Below are positions 1-8,299 of a stretch of 64,000 nt of DNA, in pieces. A program made the position numbers and the translations under genes. The stretch comes from Solimonas variicoloris DSM 15731 (lineage in GTDB: Bacteria; Pseudomonadota; Gammaproteobacteria; Nevskiales; Nevskiaceae). How positions within the stretch are numbered: the first letter of the stretch is position 1; every line of letters begins with the position of its first letter. The notes beneath the pieces are model-generated. The model saw nothing but the letters and a program-made list of their open reading frames with translations. It searched no databases and was not told the DNA's origin. The stretch spans positions 108,214 through 172,213 of the forward strand of contig NZ_KB907931.1 of NCBI RefSeq assembly GCF_000382285.1, written 5' to 3'.

Positions 1-198
1 CACCTCGCCGTCGTCCTCCGGGCTGACCATGTTCCAGACGATTGCGCGCTGCCGCGGCGGCAGCGATTCGAGCAGGCCGGCGATCTCGGCCGGATTGAGC
101 GCGTGCAGCGCGCGGCGCGCCGGCAGCAGGCGGCCGCTGCTCAGCCGCTCGCGCAGCAGGGCGACCGCGTCGTGATTCGCCTGTTCGCGTTCGGACAC
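1..198 (-). CDS. mgtE: MgtE-type magnesium transporter, N-terminal fragment (cut by window edge)
   Basis: Sixty-six codons are visible from a GTG start, running off the left edge of the window in an open frame. The peptide contains NPAEIAGLLESLPPRQR, which is typical of the cytosolic N-terminal helical domain of MgtE Mg2+ channels. That domain precedes the CBS pair and the membrane domain. The gene follows ptsI on the same strand about 70 bp downstream, the usual place for mgtE after a proteobacterial regulatory PTS cluster. Function is assigned from this short fragment and the context; the membrane part is not seen. Confidence 0.75.
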   Translation of the reverse strand, partial: MSEREQANHDAVALLRERLSSGRLLPARRALHALNPAEIAGLLESLPPRQRAIVWNMVSPEDDGEV

Positions 199-271
199 GC
201 GCAAAGCTCCGGGGTGGGACGGTCGAAAGTGTAGGGGGATGCTCTGAGCGCGATCTGAACGAGGCGGCCCG

Positions 272-2002
272 CTACAGGTCGTCGAGCGCCGCGATGCGGT
301 CGCGCATGTCCTGCAGCTCGGTGCAGCGCAACAGCTCGGCGACGGCGGCGCGCAGGCGGCCGACGTCGGCGTCGATGATGTTGCGCTTGATCTCCAGCAC
401 GCTGGCCGGATGCATCGAGAACTCGGTCAGGCCGAGGCCGAGCAGCAGGCGCGTGTAGCGCGGATCGCCGGCCATCTCGCCGCACATCGCCACCGGGATG
501 GCGGCGCCGGCGCCGGCCTCGATGGTGCGGCTGATCAGTTGCAGCACCGCCGGATGCAGCGGGTCGTACAGATAGTTGACCTCGTCGTCGACGCGGTCGA
601 TCGCCAGGGTGTACTGGATCAGGTCGTTGGTGCCGATCGAGAAGAAGCGCGCGTGGCGGGCGAGCATCGGCGAGGCCAGCGCTGCGGCCGGCACCTCGAT
701 CATCACGCCGATCGCGACGTCGTCGCCGATCTCGCGGCCTTCGCCGAGCAGTTCGTCGCGGGCGGCCGCGATCACGGCGCTGGCCTGACGCAGCTCCTGC
801 AGGTTGGAGATCATCGGCAGCATGATCTGCATGCGGCCGAGGCGCGAGGCGCGCAGCAGGGCGCGGACCTGGGTGCGGAACAGCTCCGGTTCCTTCAGGC
901 ACAGGCGGATCGCGCGCAGGCCGAGCGCCGGATTGTTCGGCGTCGGCCCCGGCGAGCGGCCGGAGTCGACCTGCTTGTCGGCGCCGAGGTCGAGCGTGCG
1001 GATCGTGATCGGTCCTGAAGTCGCCGAGACGATGCGCGCGTAGGCGTCGAGCTGTTCGTCCTCGCTCGGCAGATCCTTGCGGTTCATGTAGAGGAATTCG
1101 GTGCGGTACAGGCCGACGCCCTCGGCGCCGTTCTCCTCCGCCACCCTGGCGTCCTCCGGCAGCTCGATGTTGGCGAGCAGCTTCACGCGCACGCCGTCGC
1201 GCGAGACCGCGTCGCGACCGCGCAGGCGCACGAGGCCGGCGCGGTACTGCGCCTGGCGGCGCTGCTTGGCGCGATAGAAGTCGAGCGCGATGTCGTCCGG
1301 CGTCGCCAGCACGTGGCCGGCCTCGCCGTCGACGATGATCTCCTCGCCCTCGCGCAGCAGGCGGCGCGCGTCGCGCAGGCCGACGATCGCCGGAATGCCG
1401 AGGCTGCGGGCGAGGATCGCGGTATGCGACAGCGGACCGCCGTACTCGGTGACGAAGGCGGCGACGTGCTGCTGCGCGAGCAGGATGATGTCGGCCGGCG
1501 TGATGTCGTCGGCGACCGTGATGTAGGGCTCGGTGCCGCTCTTCTGCGGCAGCTGGCGCTCGGATTTGAGCAGCACGCGCTGGATGCGCGCGCAGACGTG
1601 CTCGACGTCGTCCTTGCGCGTGCGCAGGTACGGATCGTCCATCTGCTCGAAGACGGCGATCAGCGCGTCCTTGGTCTTGCGCAGTGCCGCTTCGGCGTTG
1701 ATGTGCTGGTTGCGGATGTGCGCGATCGTGGTGTCGGTGATCGAGCGGTCATCGAGCATCAGGATGTGCGTGTCGATGAACGCGGCGATATCGCCCGGCG
1801 TGCCGGCCGGAATCTTTTCGCGCACCTCGCGCAGCTGCTCGCGGGCACGGCGCTGGGCGCCGACGAAGCGCACGATCTCGCCTTCGATGTCGCCGGGCGC
1901 GAGCGTGCGTTCGGGGATGTCGAGTTCGCCCGCATGCAGCTTCTGCACGCGGGCGATGACGATGCCGCGCGAGACGCCGACGCCGGAAAGCCAGAGGCTC
2001 AT
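272..2002 (-). CDS. ptsI: PTS Enzyme I (phosphoenolpyruvate-protein phosphotransferase)
   Basis: A 576-residue protein, the normal size for Enzyme I, which takes phosphate from PEP and passes it to HPr in the cytoplasm. The phosphohistidine motif GGPLSHTAI lies near residues 188-196, with His193 as the expected active site. The C-terminal PEP-binding barrel shows GVGLYRTEFLYM and the MCGEMAGDP motif. There is no N-terminal GAF domain, so it is PtsI and not PtsP. It starts 9 bp after the ptsH stop. No EIIB or EIIC gene is nearby, so this chain is probably regulatory and not sugar-transporting. Confidence 0.95.
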   Translation of the reverse strand: MSLWLSGVGVSRGIVIARVQKLHAGELDIPERTLAPGDIEGEIVRFVGAQRRAREQLREVREKIPAGTPGDIAAFIDTHILMLDDRSITDTTIAHIRNQHINAEAALRKTKDALIAVFEQMDDPYLRTRKDDVEHVCARIQRVLLKSERQLPQKSGTEPYITVADDITPADIILLAQQHVAAFVTEYGGPLSHTAILARSLGIPAIVGLRDARRLLREGEEIIVDGEAGHVLATPDDIALDFYRAKQRRQAQYRAGLVRLRGRDAVSRDGVRVKLLANIELPEDARVAEENGAEGVGLYRTEFLYMNRKDLPSEDEQLDAYARIVSATSGPITIRTLDLGADKQVDSGRSPGPTPNNPALGLRAIRLCLKEPELFRTQVRALLRASRLGRMQIMLPMISNLQELRQASAVIAAARDELLGEGREIGDDVAIGVMIEVPAAALASPMLARHARFFSIGTNDLIQYTLAIDRVDDEVNYLYDPLHPAVLQLISRTIEAGAGAAIPVAMCGEMAGDPRYTRLLLGLGLTEFSMHPASVLEIKRNIIDADVGRLRAAVAELLRCTELQDMRDRIAALDDL

Positions 2003-2011
2003 GCGGGGCGC

Positions 2012-2278
2012 CTAGTTTTCTTCGTCGAACTTGTTGGCGATCAGCGCCGCCAGTTCGTCGAGCGCCTGCTGCTCATCCGGCCCTTCGGCGATCAGGGTGA
2101 TCTGCGAGCCCTTGGCGGCGGCCAGCATCATGACGCCCATGATCGACTTGCCGCTCACCTCGCGGGCGTCCTTGCGCACGCGGATCTCGGATTCGAACTT
2201 GGAGGCCAGCGTCACCAGGCGCGCCGCGGCGCGCGCGTGCAGGCCGAGCAGGTTGACGATCGTGACGGTACGTTCCAC
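2012..2278 (-). CDS. ptsH: HPr phosphocarrier protein
   Basis: An 88-residue HPr. GLHARAA places the Enzyme I-phosphorylated histidine at His14. VSGKSIMGVMM places a serine at position 45, which corresponds to the Ser46 target of HPr kinase. The serine site and its surroundings are kept, which fits the hprK gene 1.4 kb upstream. The gene sits between the EIIA-Man type gene and ptsI with 9-11 bp gaps, clearly one operon. Confidence 0.96.
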   Translation of the reverse strand: MERTVTIVNLLGLHARAAARLVTLASKFESEIRVRKDAREVSGKSIMGVMMLAAAKGSQITLIAEGPDEQQALDELAALIANKFDEEN

Positions 2279-2289
2279 GGATGGTGTTC

Positions 2290-2694
2290 CTATGAGCCCG
2301 GCGCGGCCGGGTGGCTGACGACGATGCCGCGCGTGCCGCCTTCGACGGCGTTGCGGACCATCTCCGGCAGCGCGAGCTTGGGATAGTTGAAGATGCGCAC
2401 CAGCATCGGCAGGTTGACGCCGGCGATGACGGCGGTGCGCTCGTCGCCGGCGAGCTTGTTGGCGATGTTGCTGGGCGTCGAGCCGAAGGCGTCGGTCAGC
2501 ATCAGCACGCCGGCGCCGGAGTCGAGCCGCTCGATCATCTTGCGGCCCTGGTTGATCAGCACCTCGTGCGCCTGCACGCGCCGCACTTCGAGCACGTCGG
2601 CGGCCAGCGGCAGCTCGCCCATCATGTCGCGCAGCGTGTCGAGCAGGTGGTGCCCGAGCTTGCCGTGCATGACCAGCAGCACGCCGACGCTCAT
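2290..2694 (-). CDS. PTS EIIA component, mannose (EIIA-Man) family
   Basis: A 134-residue soluble EIIA of the mannose/fructose/sorbose family. The phosphorylated histidine is in the N-terminal LLVMHG motif (His10), and the family core LTDAFGSTPSN is present. Beta- and gammaproteobacteria with incomplete PTSs commonly carry this stand-alone EIIA (often named manX or ptsL) between rapZ and ptsH, as here. With no matching EIIB, EIIC or EIID in the window it is most likely a phosphorylation-state reporter. Its regulatory partner cannot be seen from the sequence. Confidence 0.9.
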   Translation of the reverse strand: MSVGVLLVMHGKLGHHLLDTLRDMMGELPLAADVLEVRRVQAHEVLINQGRKMIERLDSGAGVLMLTDAFGSTPSNIANKLAGDERTAVIAGVNLPMLVRIFNYPKLALPEMVRNAVEGGTRGIVVSHPAAPGS

Positions 2695-2749
2695 GCGCGG
2701 TTGCCGCGACAGCGGCGGCGTGGCGGGACGGAAGAAGGCGTCATGCGGA

Positions 2750-3637
2750 TCACGGAGTCTTGGCGCCGGCGTCGCCGAGGCGGGTCCACAGCTCGCGGTG
2801 GCGGATCGCGAGATTATCGAATCGGCCGCGGAACGTCTCGCCGAGCTTCTCGACGAAGTAGACGCTGCGGTGCTGGCCGCCGGTGCAGCCGATCGCGACC
2901 GTCAGGTAGGCACGGTCCTGCTTCTGGTATTCGGGCAGCCAGCGTTCGAGGAAGCCGCGGATGTCGGCGTACAGGCGCGCGGTGATGTCGTGCCGCTCCA
3001 GCCATTCGACGACCGGCGCGTCGCGGCCGGTGAGCTTGCGCAGCTCGGGCTGCCAGTGCGGGTTCGGCAGCGTGCGGATGTCGAACACGAAATCGGCGTC
3101 CTCGGGAATGCCGTTCTTGAAGCCGAACGACATGAACATCAGCGACAGCTTGCCGCCGCCGCCGGGCACCAGGCCCTGGATTTCCTCGCGCAGCGCATGC
3201 AGGTTTTTCAGCGAGGTGTCGATCGTGGCGTCGGCGGCGTTGGCGATCGGCGCCAGCAGCTGGCGCTCCCGGCGGATCGCCTCGGTCAGCGAGCAGTCGC
3301 CCTGCGCGAGCGGGTGACGGCGCCGGGTCTCGGAGTAGCGCTGCAGCAGCACCGAATCGTCGGCGCGCAGGAAGATCACGCTGACTTCGATACCCTGCGC
3401 GCGCAGCGACTCGAGGTACTTGGGGAAGCGGGCGATCTCGCGCGGGCTCTCGCGGGCGTCGATGCCGATCGCGAGGCGCTCGTAGCGTCCGTCGCTGCGG
3501 CGCAGCGCGCGGCGGATGAACGGGCCGACCAGCTGCAGCGGCAGATTGTCGATGCAGTAGTAGCCGATATCCTCGTACTGCTTGAGGGCGACGGTCTTGC
3601 CGGCGCCGGACAGACCACTGACGAAGACCAGTTTCAT
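2750..3637 (-). CDS. rapZ: RapZ RNase adapter / nucleotide-binding protein
   Basis: A 295-residue protein with Walker A GLSGAGKT at residues 8-15, then the family signature YYCIDNLP. The C-terminal RNA-binding domain contains CTGGQHRSVY. In enterobacteria RapZ presents the sRNA GlmZ to RNase E and so tunes glucosamine-6-phosphate synthase. It is linked to PTS/rpoN clusters across proteobacteria. Here it lies 28 bp after hprK and 55 bp before the EIIA gene. Whether a GlmZ-like partner exists in this organism cannot be told from this window. Confidence 0.95.
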   Translation of the reverse strand: MKLVFVSGLSGAGKTVALKQYEDIGYYCIDNLPLQLVGPFIRRALRRSDGRYERLAIGIDARESPREIARFPKYLESLRAQGIEVSVIFLRADDSVLLQRYSETRRRHPLAQGDCSLTEAIRRERQLLAPIANAADATIDTSLKNLHALREEIQGLVPGGGGKLSLMFMSFGFKNGIPEDADFVFDIRTLPNPHWQPELRKLTGRDAPVVEWLERHDITARLYADIRGFLERWLPEYQKQDRAYLTVAIGCTGGQHRSVYFVEKLGETFRGRFDNLAIRHRELWTRLGDAGAKTP

Positions 3638-3665
3638 GGGCGATGGACGGTCACGCGGTGGCGGT

Positions 3666-4244
3666 TCAGGTCGGCGTGTCGTGCTTGCGTTCTTCGCGCA
3701 GTTCCTGCTTGCGGATCTCGCGCGACTGCCGCTCGATCAGGTCGGCATCGGCGCGATAGCCGGCGAGGCGCAGATGCAGGTCGCGACAGGCCGCTTCGAC
3801 GAGCACCGCCAGATTATGCCCGAGGCGGATCGGAATCGTGATCTCCGGCAGCTCGACGCCGAGGATGGTCGCCATGCTGCGCCGGCCGCCAAGTCGTTCG
3901 AGGCCACTGTCCCAGACCACGCGCGGCGCCTCGAGGCGCAGCACCAGATCGAGCTTGCAGTGGCCGGCGACACTGTGCGGTCCGTACAGGCGGCTGATGT
4001 TGAGGATGCCGAGGCTGCGCGCCTCGAGGAAGCCGCGCAGCAGGCGCGGCGCGCGGCCGACGACAAAGCCGCGGCGCAACGAGAAGTCGACGGCATCGTC
4101 GGCGACCAGCTGGTGGCCGCGCGCCAGCAGTTCCAGCGCCAGCTCGCTCTTGCCGACGCCACTGGCGCCGGCCAGCAGCACGCCGGTGTCGTAGACGCGC
4201 ATGAACACGCCATGCAGGGTTACGGCGGGAATGCTGCCGGGCAT
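3666..4244 (-). CDS. hprK: Short HPr kinase/phosphorylase (C-terminal catalytic domain only)
   Basis: A 192-residue protein matching the catalytic half of HprK. It has HGVF at residues 11-14, P-loop GASGVGKS at 26-33, LVADDAV after it, a variant of the HprK signature (LEARSLGILNI instead of the usual RGLG form), and GVELPEITIPIRLGHNLAVLVE. Family members with both domains are about 310 residues. The roughly 120-130 residue N-terminal domain is absent, and only 43 bp separate this start from the ptsN stop, so it is not hidden upstream. Short HprKs of this layout are known in Alphaproteobacteria. The HPr in this operon keeps the target serine, so kinase activity is plausible. Confidence 0.88.
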   Translation of the reverse strand: MPGSIPAVTLHGVFMRVYDTGVLLAGASGVGKSELALELLARGHQLVADDAVDFSLRRGFVVGRAPRLLRGFLEARSLGILNISRLYGPHSVAGHCKLDLVLRLEAPRVVWDSGLERLGGRRSMATILGVELPEITIPIRLGHNLAVLVEAACRDLHLRLAGYRADADLIERQSREIRKQELREERKHDTPT

Positions 4245-4287
4245 GGGTGCGCCCTCGCGCCGGGAGCGGGCCGCGCGCGGCCGGCGC

Positions 4288-4746
4288 TCAGGCCGGCTTG
4301 TAGTCGCCGATCAGCTGAAACAGTGCGCGGTCGTCGGTCGCCTCGCGCGCCTTCTTGCAGAACGATTCGTCGGAGAACATCTCGGCGATCGCGGCGAGAT
4401 GCTTGAGATGGGCCTCGGTCGCGCCCTGCGGCACGAGCAGGCCGAAGATCAGATCGACCGGATGGCCGTCGTGGGCTTCGTAGTCGAGCGGGTGCTTGAG
4501 GCGCATGAAGGCGCCGACGCTGTCGCTGACGCCGGCGATGCGGCCGTGCGGAATGGCGACGCCATGGCCGAGGCCGGTGCTGCCCAGCTTTTCGCGGGCC
4601 GACAGGCTCGCCAGGATATCGGCCGCCGAGACACCTTCGGTACCGCGCGCCAGCAGCTGGGAGAGTTCCTCGAGCGCCTTCTTCTTGCTGGTGAAGGTGT
4701 GTCCGAGGCTGACCCGCTCAGCGGACAGGATGTCGGCGATCTTCAT
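4288..4746 (-). CDS. ptsN: PTS EIIA-Ntr (nitrogen regulatory IIA)
   Basis: A PTS_EIIA type 2 protein of 152 residues from the ATG at 4746. The phosphohistidine is in GHGVAIPHGR (His67). I prefer this start because it gives the normal MKIADIL beginning; an in-frame ATG six codons upstream is possible but has no visible ribosome site. EIIA-Ntr is the terminal acceptor of the nitrogen PTS and in other bacteria controls potassium transport and stress responses by its phosphorylation state. A strong terminator separates it from hpf upstream, which is unusual for this otherwise tight cluster. Confidence 0.95.
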   Translation of the reverse strand: MKIADILSAERVSLGHTFTSKKKALEELSQLLARGTEGVSAADILASLSAREKLGSTGLGHGVAIPHGRIAGVSDSVGAFMRLKHPLDYEAHDGHPVDLIFGLLVPQGATEAHLKHLAAIAEMFSDESFCKKAREATDDRALFQLIGDYKPA

Positions 4747-4769
4747 TTTTGGGGGAGTCCTCATCCAAT

Positions 4770-4798
4770 AAAAAAGCCCGGCCCAGGGTGGGCCGGGC
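4770..4798 (-). terminator. Rho-independent terminator after hpf
   Basis: Read on the minus strand, a 9-bp G+C stem (arms 4790-4798 and 4776-4784, 5-base loop) is followed by six T. It lies 17 bp after the hpf stop and about 25 bp before the ptsN start. It should end most rpoN-hpf transcripts and leave ptsN and the PTS genes to read-through or to a separate promoter. Confidence 0.85.
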
Positions 4799-4814
4799 CT
4801 CGGAAACCCGGATT

Positions 4815-5138
4815 CTACTCAAGCGCCATGCGCTTGTGGGCTTCCTTCTGGCGGTGATCCCGCACCTTTTCCTTGTGGCGGCGGGTCTGCTGGTCGAGCT
4901 TGTCGGCCATCAAGTCGATCGCCGCGTACATGTCTTCCTCGATCGCGGCGGCGTGCAGGTTGGCGCCGCAGGCATGCACGGTGGCTTCGGCGCGCTGGCT
5001 GAGTTTGTCGATGGAGAGAATGACTTCCGCTGAAATCAGGTGGTCGAAGTGTCGTTCGAGTCGCTTGAGCTTCGTCATCACGTATTCGCGCATCGGATGG
5101 GTGACGTCGACATGGTGACCGGAGATGTTCAGGTTCAT
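4815..5138 (-). CDS. hpf: Ribosome hibernation promoting factor, short form
   Basis: A 107-residue S30AE/sigma-54 modulation family protein (MNLNISGHHVDVT at the N-terminus). The length matches the short HPF of gammaproteobacteria and lacks the C-terminal dimerisation domain of long HPF. Short HPF acts with RMF to form 100S ribosomes in stationary phase. It follows rpoN by 49 bp, the conserved order. A strong terminator follows. Confidence 0.94.
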   Translation of the reverse strand: MNLNISGHHVDVTHPMREYVMTKLKRLERHFDHLISAEVILSIDKLSQRAEATVHACGANLHAAAIEEDMYAAIDLMADKLDQQTRRHKEKVRDHRQKEAHKRMALE

Positions 5139-5187
5139 CGATTCGCTCCTCTAGGCCTTGCGGCCATGCTGCCTCGGGGTGCCGGCG

Positions 5188-6675
5188 CTAGACCGGCGGT
5201 TTGCGCTCGTGCGAGGGGGGGATCCCCAGGCCTTCGCGGTACTTCGCTACCGTTCTCCTTGCAACCTGTATGCCTTCCTTCAAGAGCAGATCCGACAGCG
5301 TGGCGTCGGAAAGCGGACGCGACGTGTCCTCGGCGGAGATCATGCGCTTGATCATGGCCTGGATGGCCGTGGCCGAAGCGACGCCGCCGCCGGTCGTCTG
5401 CACGTGGCTGGAAAAGAAAAACTTGAGTTCGTACAGCCCACGCGGCGTGAGCATGTATTTGTTCGCTGTGGCTCTCGAAACGGTCGATTCATGTATGCCC
5501 AGCTGTTCGGCGATGTCGCGCAGCACCATCGGTCGCATCGCCTCGGGTCCATAATCCAAGAAAGCGCGCTGCTCTTCAACTATCGACTGTGCGACCCGCA
5601 ACAGAGTTTCATTGCGCGCCTCCAGACTGTTCAGAAAGTACCGCGCCTCCTGCAGGTGCTGCTTCAGGACCACCTGATCGCGCGAGCTGTCGGCGCGGCG
5701 GATCATGCTCTGGTACTGGTTGTTGAGGCGCAGGCGCGGCGTGTGCTCCGGGTTCAGGCTGACGATCCAGCGGCCGTTCTTCTTGCTGACGAAGACGTCA
5801 GGCGTGACGTAATCGGGCTCGTGTGCCTGGAACGGCCGGCCCGGATGCGGCTGCAGGGTCTTGATCAGTGCCAGCGCCGGTTCGATCTCGGCCAGCGGCA
5901 GGCCGGTGGCTCGCGCCAGCGCCGCCGGGTCGCGGCGGGCGAGCAGGTTCAGCTGCTCGCCGATCAGCTTGAGCGCGGTGTTGATGCCGGGCGTGCGCGC
6001 CGGCATCAGCTCCAGCTGCAGGCGCAGGCACTCGCCGAGGTCGCGGGCGGCGACGCCGGTCGGCTCGAAGTCCTGGATCTTCTGCAGCACCGTCTCCAGT
6101 TCCTCCGGCGTGGCGCCGAAGTCGGCCTGCAGGCGCGCCGCCAGTTCCGGCCAGTCGTCGAGGTAGCCGTCCTCGTTGATCGAGTCGATCAAATGCTCGG
6201 CGAGCTCGGCCTCGCGGGTCGTGAACGGCGCCGTGCGCGCCTGCTCGATCAGGTGCTCGTGCAGGCTCTTGCTGCTGTGCAGATTGGCTTCGAGGAAGTC
6301 GCGCAGCTCGTCGTCGTCGCCGCTGCTCTTGCCGCTGCCGGCCGAGCTCTCGTCGTAGACGTCGCCCCAGTCGGCGTCGACCGGCATCTCGGCGGGAATC
6401 TCGGCGTTCTCGCTGCCGAGTTCGAGACTCTTCGGATCGCCGGCCGGTTCGGCCGCGGCCTCGCTCTCGCCGGCGGTTTCGCTGCTCGTGGCGGTGACTT
6501 CGGCTTCGAGCGGCTCGGCACCGTCCTCGCGTTCGAGCAGGATGTTGGATTCGAGCGCCTGTTCGATCTCCTGCTGCAGATCGAGGCTGGACAGCTGCAG
6601 CAGGCGGATCGCCTGCTGCAGCGCCGGGGTCATCGTCAGCGACTGCCCGAAGCGCAGGCCCAGCGTGGACTTCAT
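5188..6675 (-). CDS. rpoN: RNA polymerase sigma-54 factor
   Basis: A 495-residue RpoN. Region I is glutamine/leucine rich (FGQSLTMTPALQQAIRLLQLS), region II is acidic, then come the core-binding domain and the C-terminal RpoN box ARRTVAKYRE, which reads the -24 promoter element. It directs GG-N10-GC promoters and needs AAA+ activators. Two candidate promoters of this type and one such activator are found in this same window (54.1, 55.7 and 60.5 kb). Confidence 0.97.
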   Translation of the reverse strand: MKSTLGLRFGQSLTMTPALQQAIRLLQLSSLDLQQEIEQALESNILLEREDGAEPLEAEVTATSSETAGESEAAAEPAGDPKSLELGSENAEIPAEMPVDADWGDVYDESSAGSGKSSGDDDELRDFLEANLHSSKSLHEHLIEQARTAPFTTREAELAEHLIDSINEDGYLDDWPELAARLQADFGATPEELETVLQKIQDFEPTGVAARDLGECLRLQLELMPARTPGINTALKLIGEQLNLLARRDPAALARATGLPLAEIEPALALIKTLQPHPGRPFQAHEPDYVTPDVFVSKKNGRWIVSLNPEHTPRLRLNNQYQSMIRRADSSRDQVVLKQHLQEARYFLNSLEARNETLLRVAQSIVEEQRAFLDYGPEAMRPMVLRDIAEQLGIHESTVSRATANKYMLTPRGLYELKFFFSSHVQTTGGGVASATAIQAMIKRMISAEDTSRPLSDATLSDLLLKEGIQVARRTVAKYREGLGIPPSHERKPPV

Positions 6676-6709
6676 GCCTGGCGTCCGTGTGAAGCGGGGG
6701 ACGGATCCT

Positions 6710-7480
6710 TCACTTCGCCGCCATGCGCAGCGCGCCGTCGAGGCGGATGCACTCGCCGTTGAGCATCGGGTTCTCGACGATGCTCTGCACGAGGCGGGCG
6801 TATTCGTCGGGGCGGCCGAGGCGCGGCGGGAACGGCACGGTCTTGCCGAGCGATTCCTGCACTTCGGGCGGCAGGCCCGCCATCATCGGCGTCTCGAAGA
6901 TGCCCGGCGCGATCGTCATGCAGCGGATGCCGTAGCGCGCCAGTTCGCGGGCGAGCGGCAGCGTCATGCCGACGACGCCGGCCTTGGACGCCGCGTAGGC
7001 CGGCTGGCCGATCTGGCCGTCGAAGGCGGCGACCGACGCGGTGTTGATCAGCACGCCGCGCTCGCCGTCGGCGTTCGGCGCCTGGCGGGCCATCTGCGCG
7101 GCGGCGACGCGCAGCATGTTGAAGCTGCCGACGAGGTTGATGTTGACGACGCGGGCGAAGCCGGCCAGCGGCGCGGCGCTGCCGTCGCGGCCGATCACCT
7201 TCTCGCCGGTGGCGATGCCGGCGCAGTTGACTAGGCCGTGCAGCGCGCCGAAGGCCTCGACGGCGGCGGTGACCGCGGCGGCGGCATCGGCTTCGGCGCT
7301 GACGTCGCAGCGCGCGAAGCGCGCGCGCGGGCCGAGTTCGGCGGCGAGCGCCTCGCCGGTCGCGGCATTGAGGTCGGCGATGACGACGCGCCCGCCGGCT
7401 TCATGAAGCCGGCGCACGGTGGCCGCGCCGAGGCCGGACGCGCCGCCGGCGACGAGGAAACAGCAATCGGAAATCTGCAT
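6710..7480 (-). CDS. SDR family NAD-dependent dehydrogenase (3-hydroxyacyl-CoA dehydrogenase type)
   Basis: A 256-residue classical short-chain dehydrogenase. The cofactor motif GGASGLGAA is near residues 12-20, NCAG follows, and the catalytic Ser-Tyr-Lys set is present in NTASVAAF...YAASK. The overall pattern, including [10 protein letters not shown], resembles the type II 3-hydroxyacyl-CoA dehydrogenase (HSD17B10) group. It lies 34 bp before rpoN on the same strand, where many relatives carry lptB, so rpoN may be transcribed from here. Substrate is inferred only. Confidence 0.85.
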   Translation of the reverse strand: MQISDCCFLVAGGASGLGAATVRRLHEAGGRVVIADLNAATGEALAAELGPRARFARCDVSAEADAAAAVTAAVEAFGALHGLVNCAGIATGEKVIGRDGSAAPLAGFARVVNINLVGSFNMLRVAAAQMARQAPNADGERGVLINTASVAAFDGQIGQPAYAASKAGVVGMTLPLARELARYGIRCMTIAPGIFETPMMAGLPPEVQESLGKTVPFPPRLGRPDEYARLVQSIVENPMLNGECIRLDGALRMAAK

Positions 7481-7534
7481 GGGGGAGCGTACCGAAGGTG
7501 CGGCGGCGGGGCGGCCGCCGCACTGTTTAAGGGC

Positions 7535-8020
7535 TTACTTGACGGTGATCGTGATCTTCTCGGACTGCACCGAGGGATTGAACGGCTGGTGCTTCCAGTC
7601 GGCGAACACCAGCTGCAGCGTGTGCTTGCCCGGCTTGAGCTCGAGGCTGGTCTCGGTCTGGCCGCCGCCGAAGTGCTTGACCTGGTCGCTGGCCGGCAGC
7701 GGCTTGGTGAAGTCGACCTCCGGGCTGTCGATCAGCAGGTGGTGGTGGCCGGTGTTTTCCTTGTTCACGCCGGCCGGTGCGACGCCGGCGCCGGACAGGC
7801 CGAACAGCACCTTCACCGGGCTGCTGACGGTATCGCCATCCTTGAGATTGACGAAGTAGACCTTGGCGTTGGCCGGCGCCGGCGTGGCCAGGCCGAGCTC
7901 CTCGGCGGCCTTGTCGGAGGCCTGCTGCTTGGCGGCGTTCTTGAGGTCCTTCCAGCTGTCGGCATGGGCGGGAAGCGCGGCGAGGGAGGCCAGAACGGCG
8001 AGGGCAAGCATCTTCTTCAT
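7535..8020 (-). CDS. Secreted DUF4399 domain protein
   Basis: A 161-residue protein from the ATG at 8020, with a Lys-rich start and hydrophobic core ending at ALPAHA, a clear Sec signal peptide. The C-terminal part has the DUF4399 pattern: VYFVNLKDGDTV, the histidine-rich GHHHLLID, HFGGGQTE, and a final beta-rich LQLVFADW segment. The His cluster suggests metal binding, but the family has no established function. A strong 10-bp G+C hairpin without a T tract lies at 7498-7523 between it and the SDR. Confidence 0.8.
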   Translation of the reverse strand: MKKMLALAVLASLAALPAHADSWKDLKNAAKQQASDKAAEELGLATPAPANAKVYFVNLKDGDTVSSPVKVLFGLSGAGVAPAGVNKENTGHHHLLIDSPEVDFTKPLPASDQVKHFGGGQTETSLELKPGKHTLQLVFADWKHQPFNPSVQSEKITITVK

Positions 8021-8113
8021 GAAATGTGTCCTGTTCGAATAAAGCATGTCCGGAGCGGCACGCGATTTGCGTATCGCCTGAGGCCAAGATTAGGTGAAAC
8101 GCCGGCGCGCCGC

Positions 8114-8119
8114 TATACT
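8114..8119 (+). promoter_or_regulatory. Candidate -10 element (TATACT) for rhlE
   Basis: TATACT lies in an otherwise G+C-rich divergent region between the DUF4399 gene and rhlE. No good -35 hexamer is seen 16-18 bp upstream. If used, the rhlE leader would be about 175 nt and contains a stable hairpin (ggcggt/accgcc arms at 8205-8219 with outer pairing to 8220-8224). Confidence 0.45.
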
Positions 8120-8299
8120 GCGCGCCGCTTGTGAGGCGTCCACCGGTTGACGCGCTCGGACGAAGGCCTTGATCGGCCGACGATTTTCCGCTCCAGGCGC
8201 CGCTGGCGGTGCGACCGCCGGCGCTTTCTTCCCGAACAGCAATACGACCTGAACCGGTCCGTGGAGCGATCCGCGCAGCAGGCGTTCAGGAGTTTTTTC

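Noticed and set aside
7498..7523. Perfect 10-bp G+C hairpin after the DUF4399 gene
   Set aside because: No T tract follows on either strand, so it is not called as a terminator; it is noted in the DUF4399 entry.
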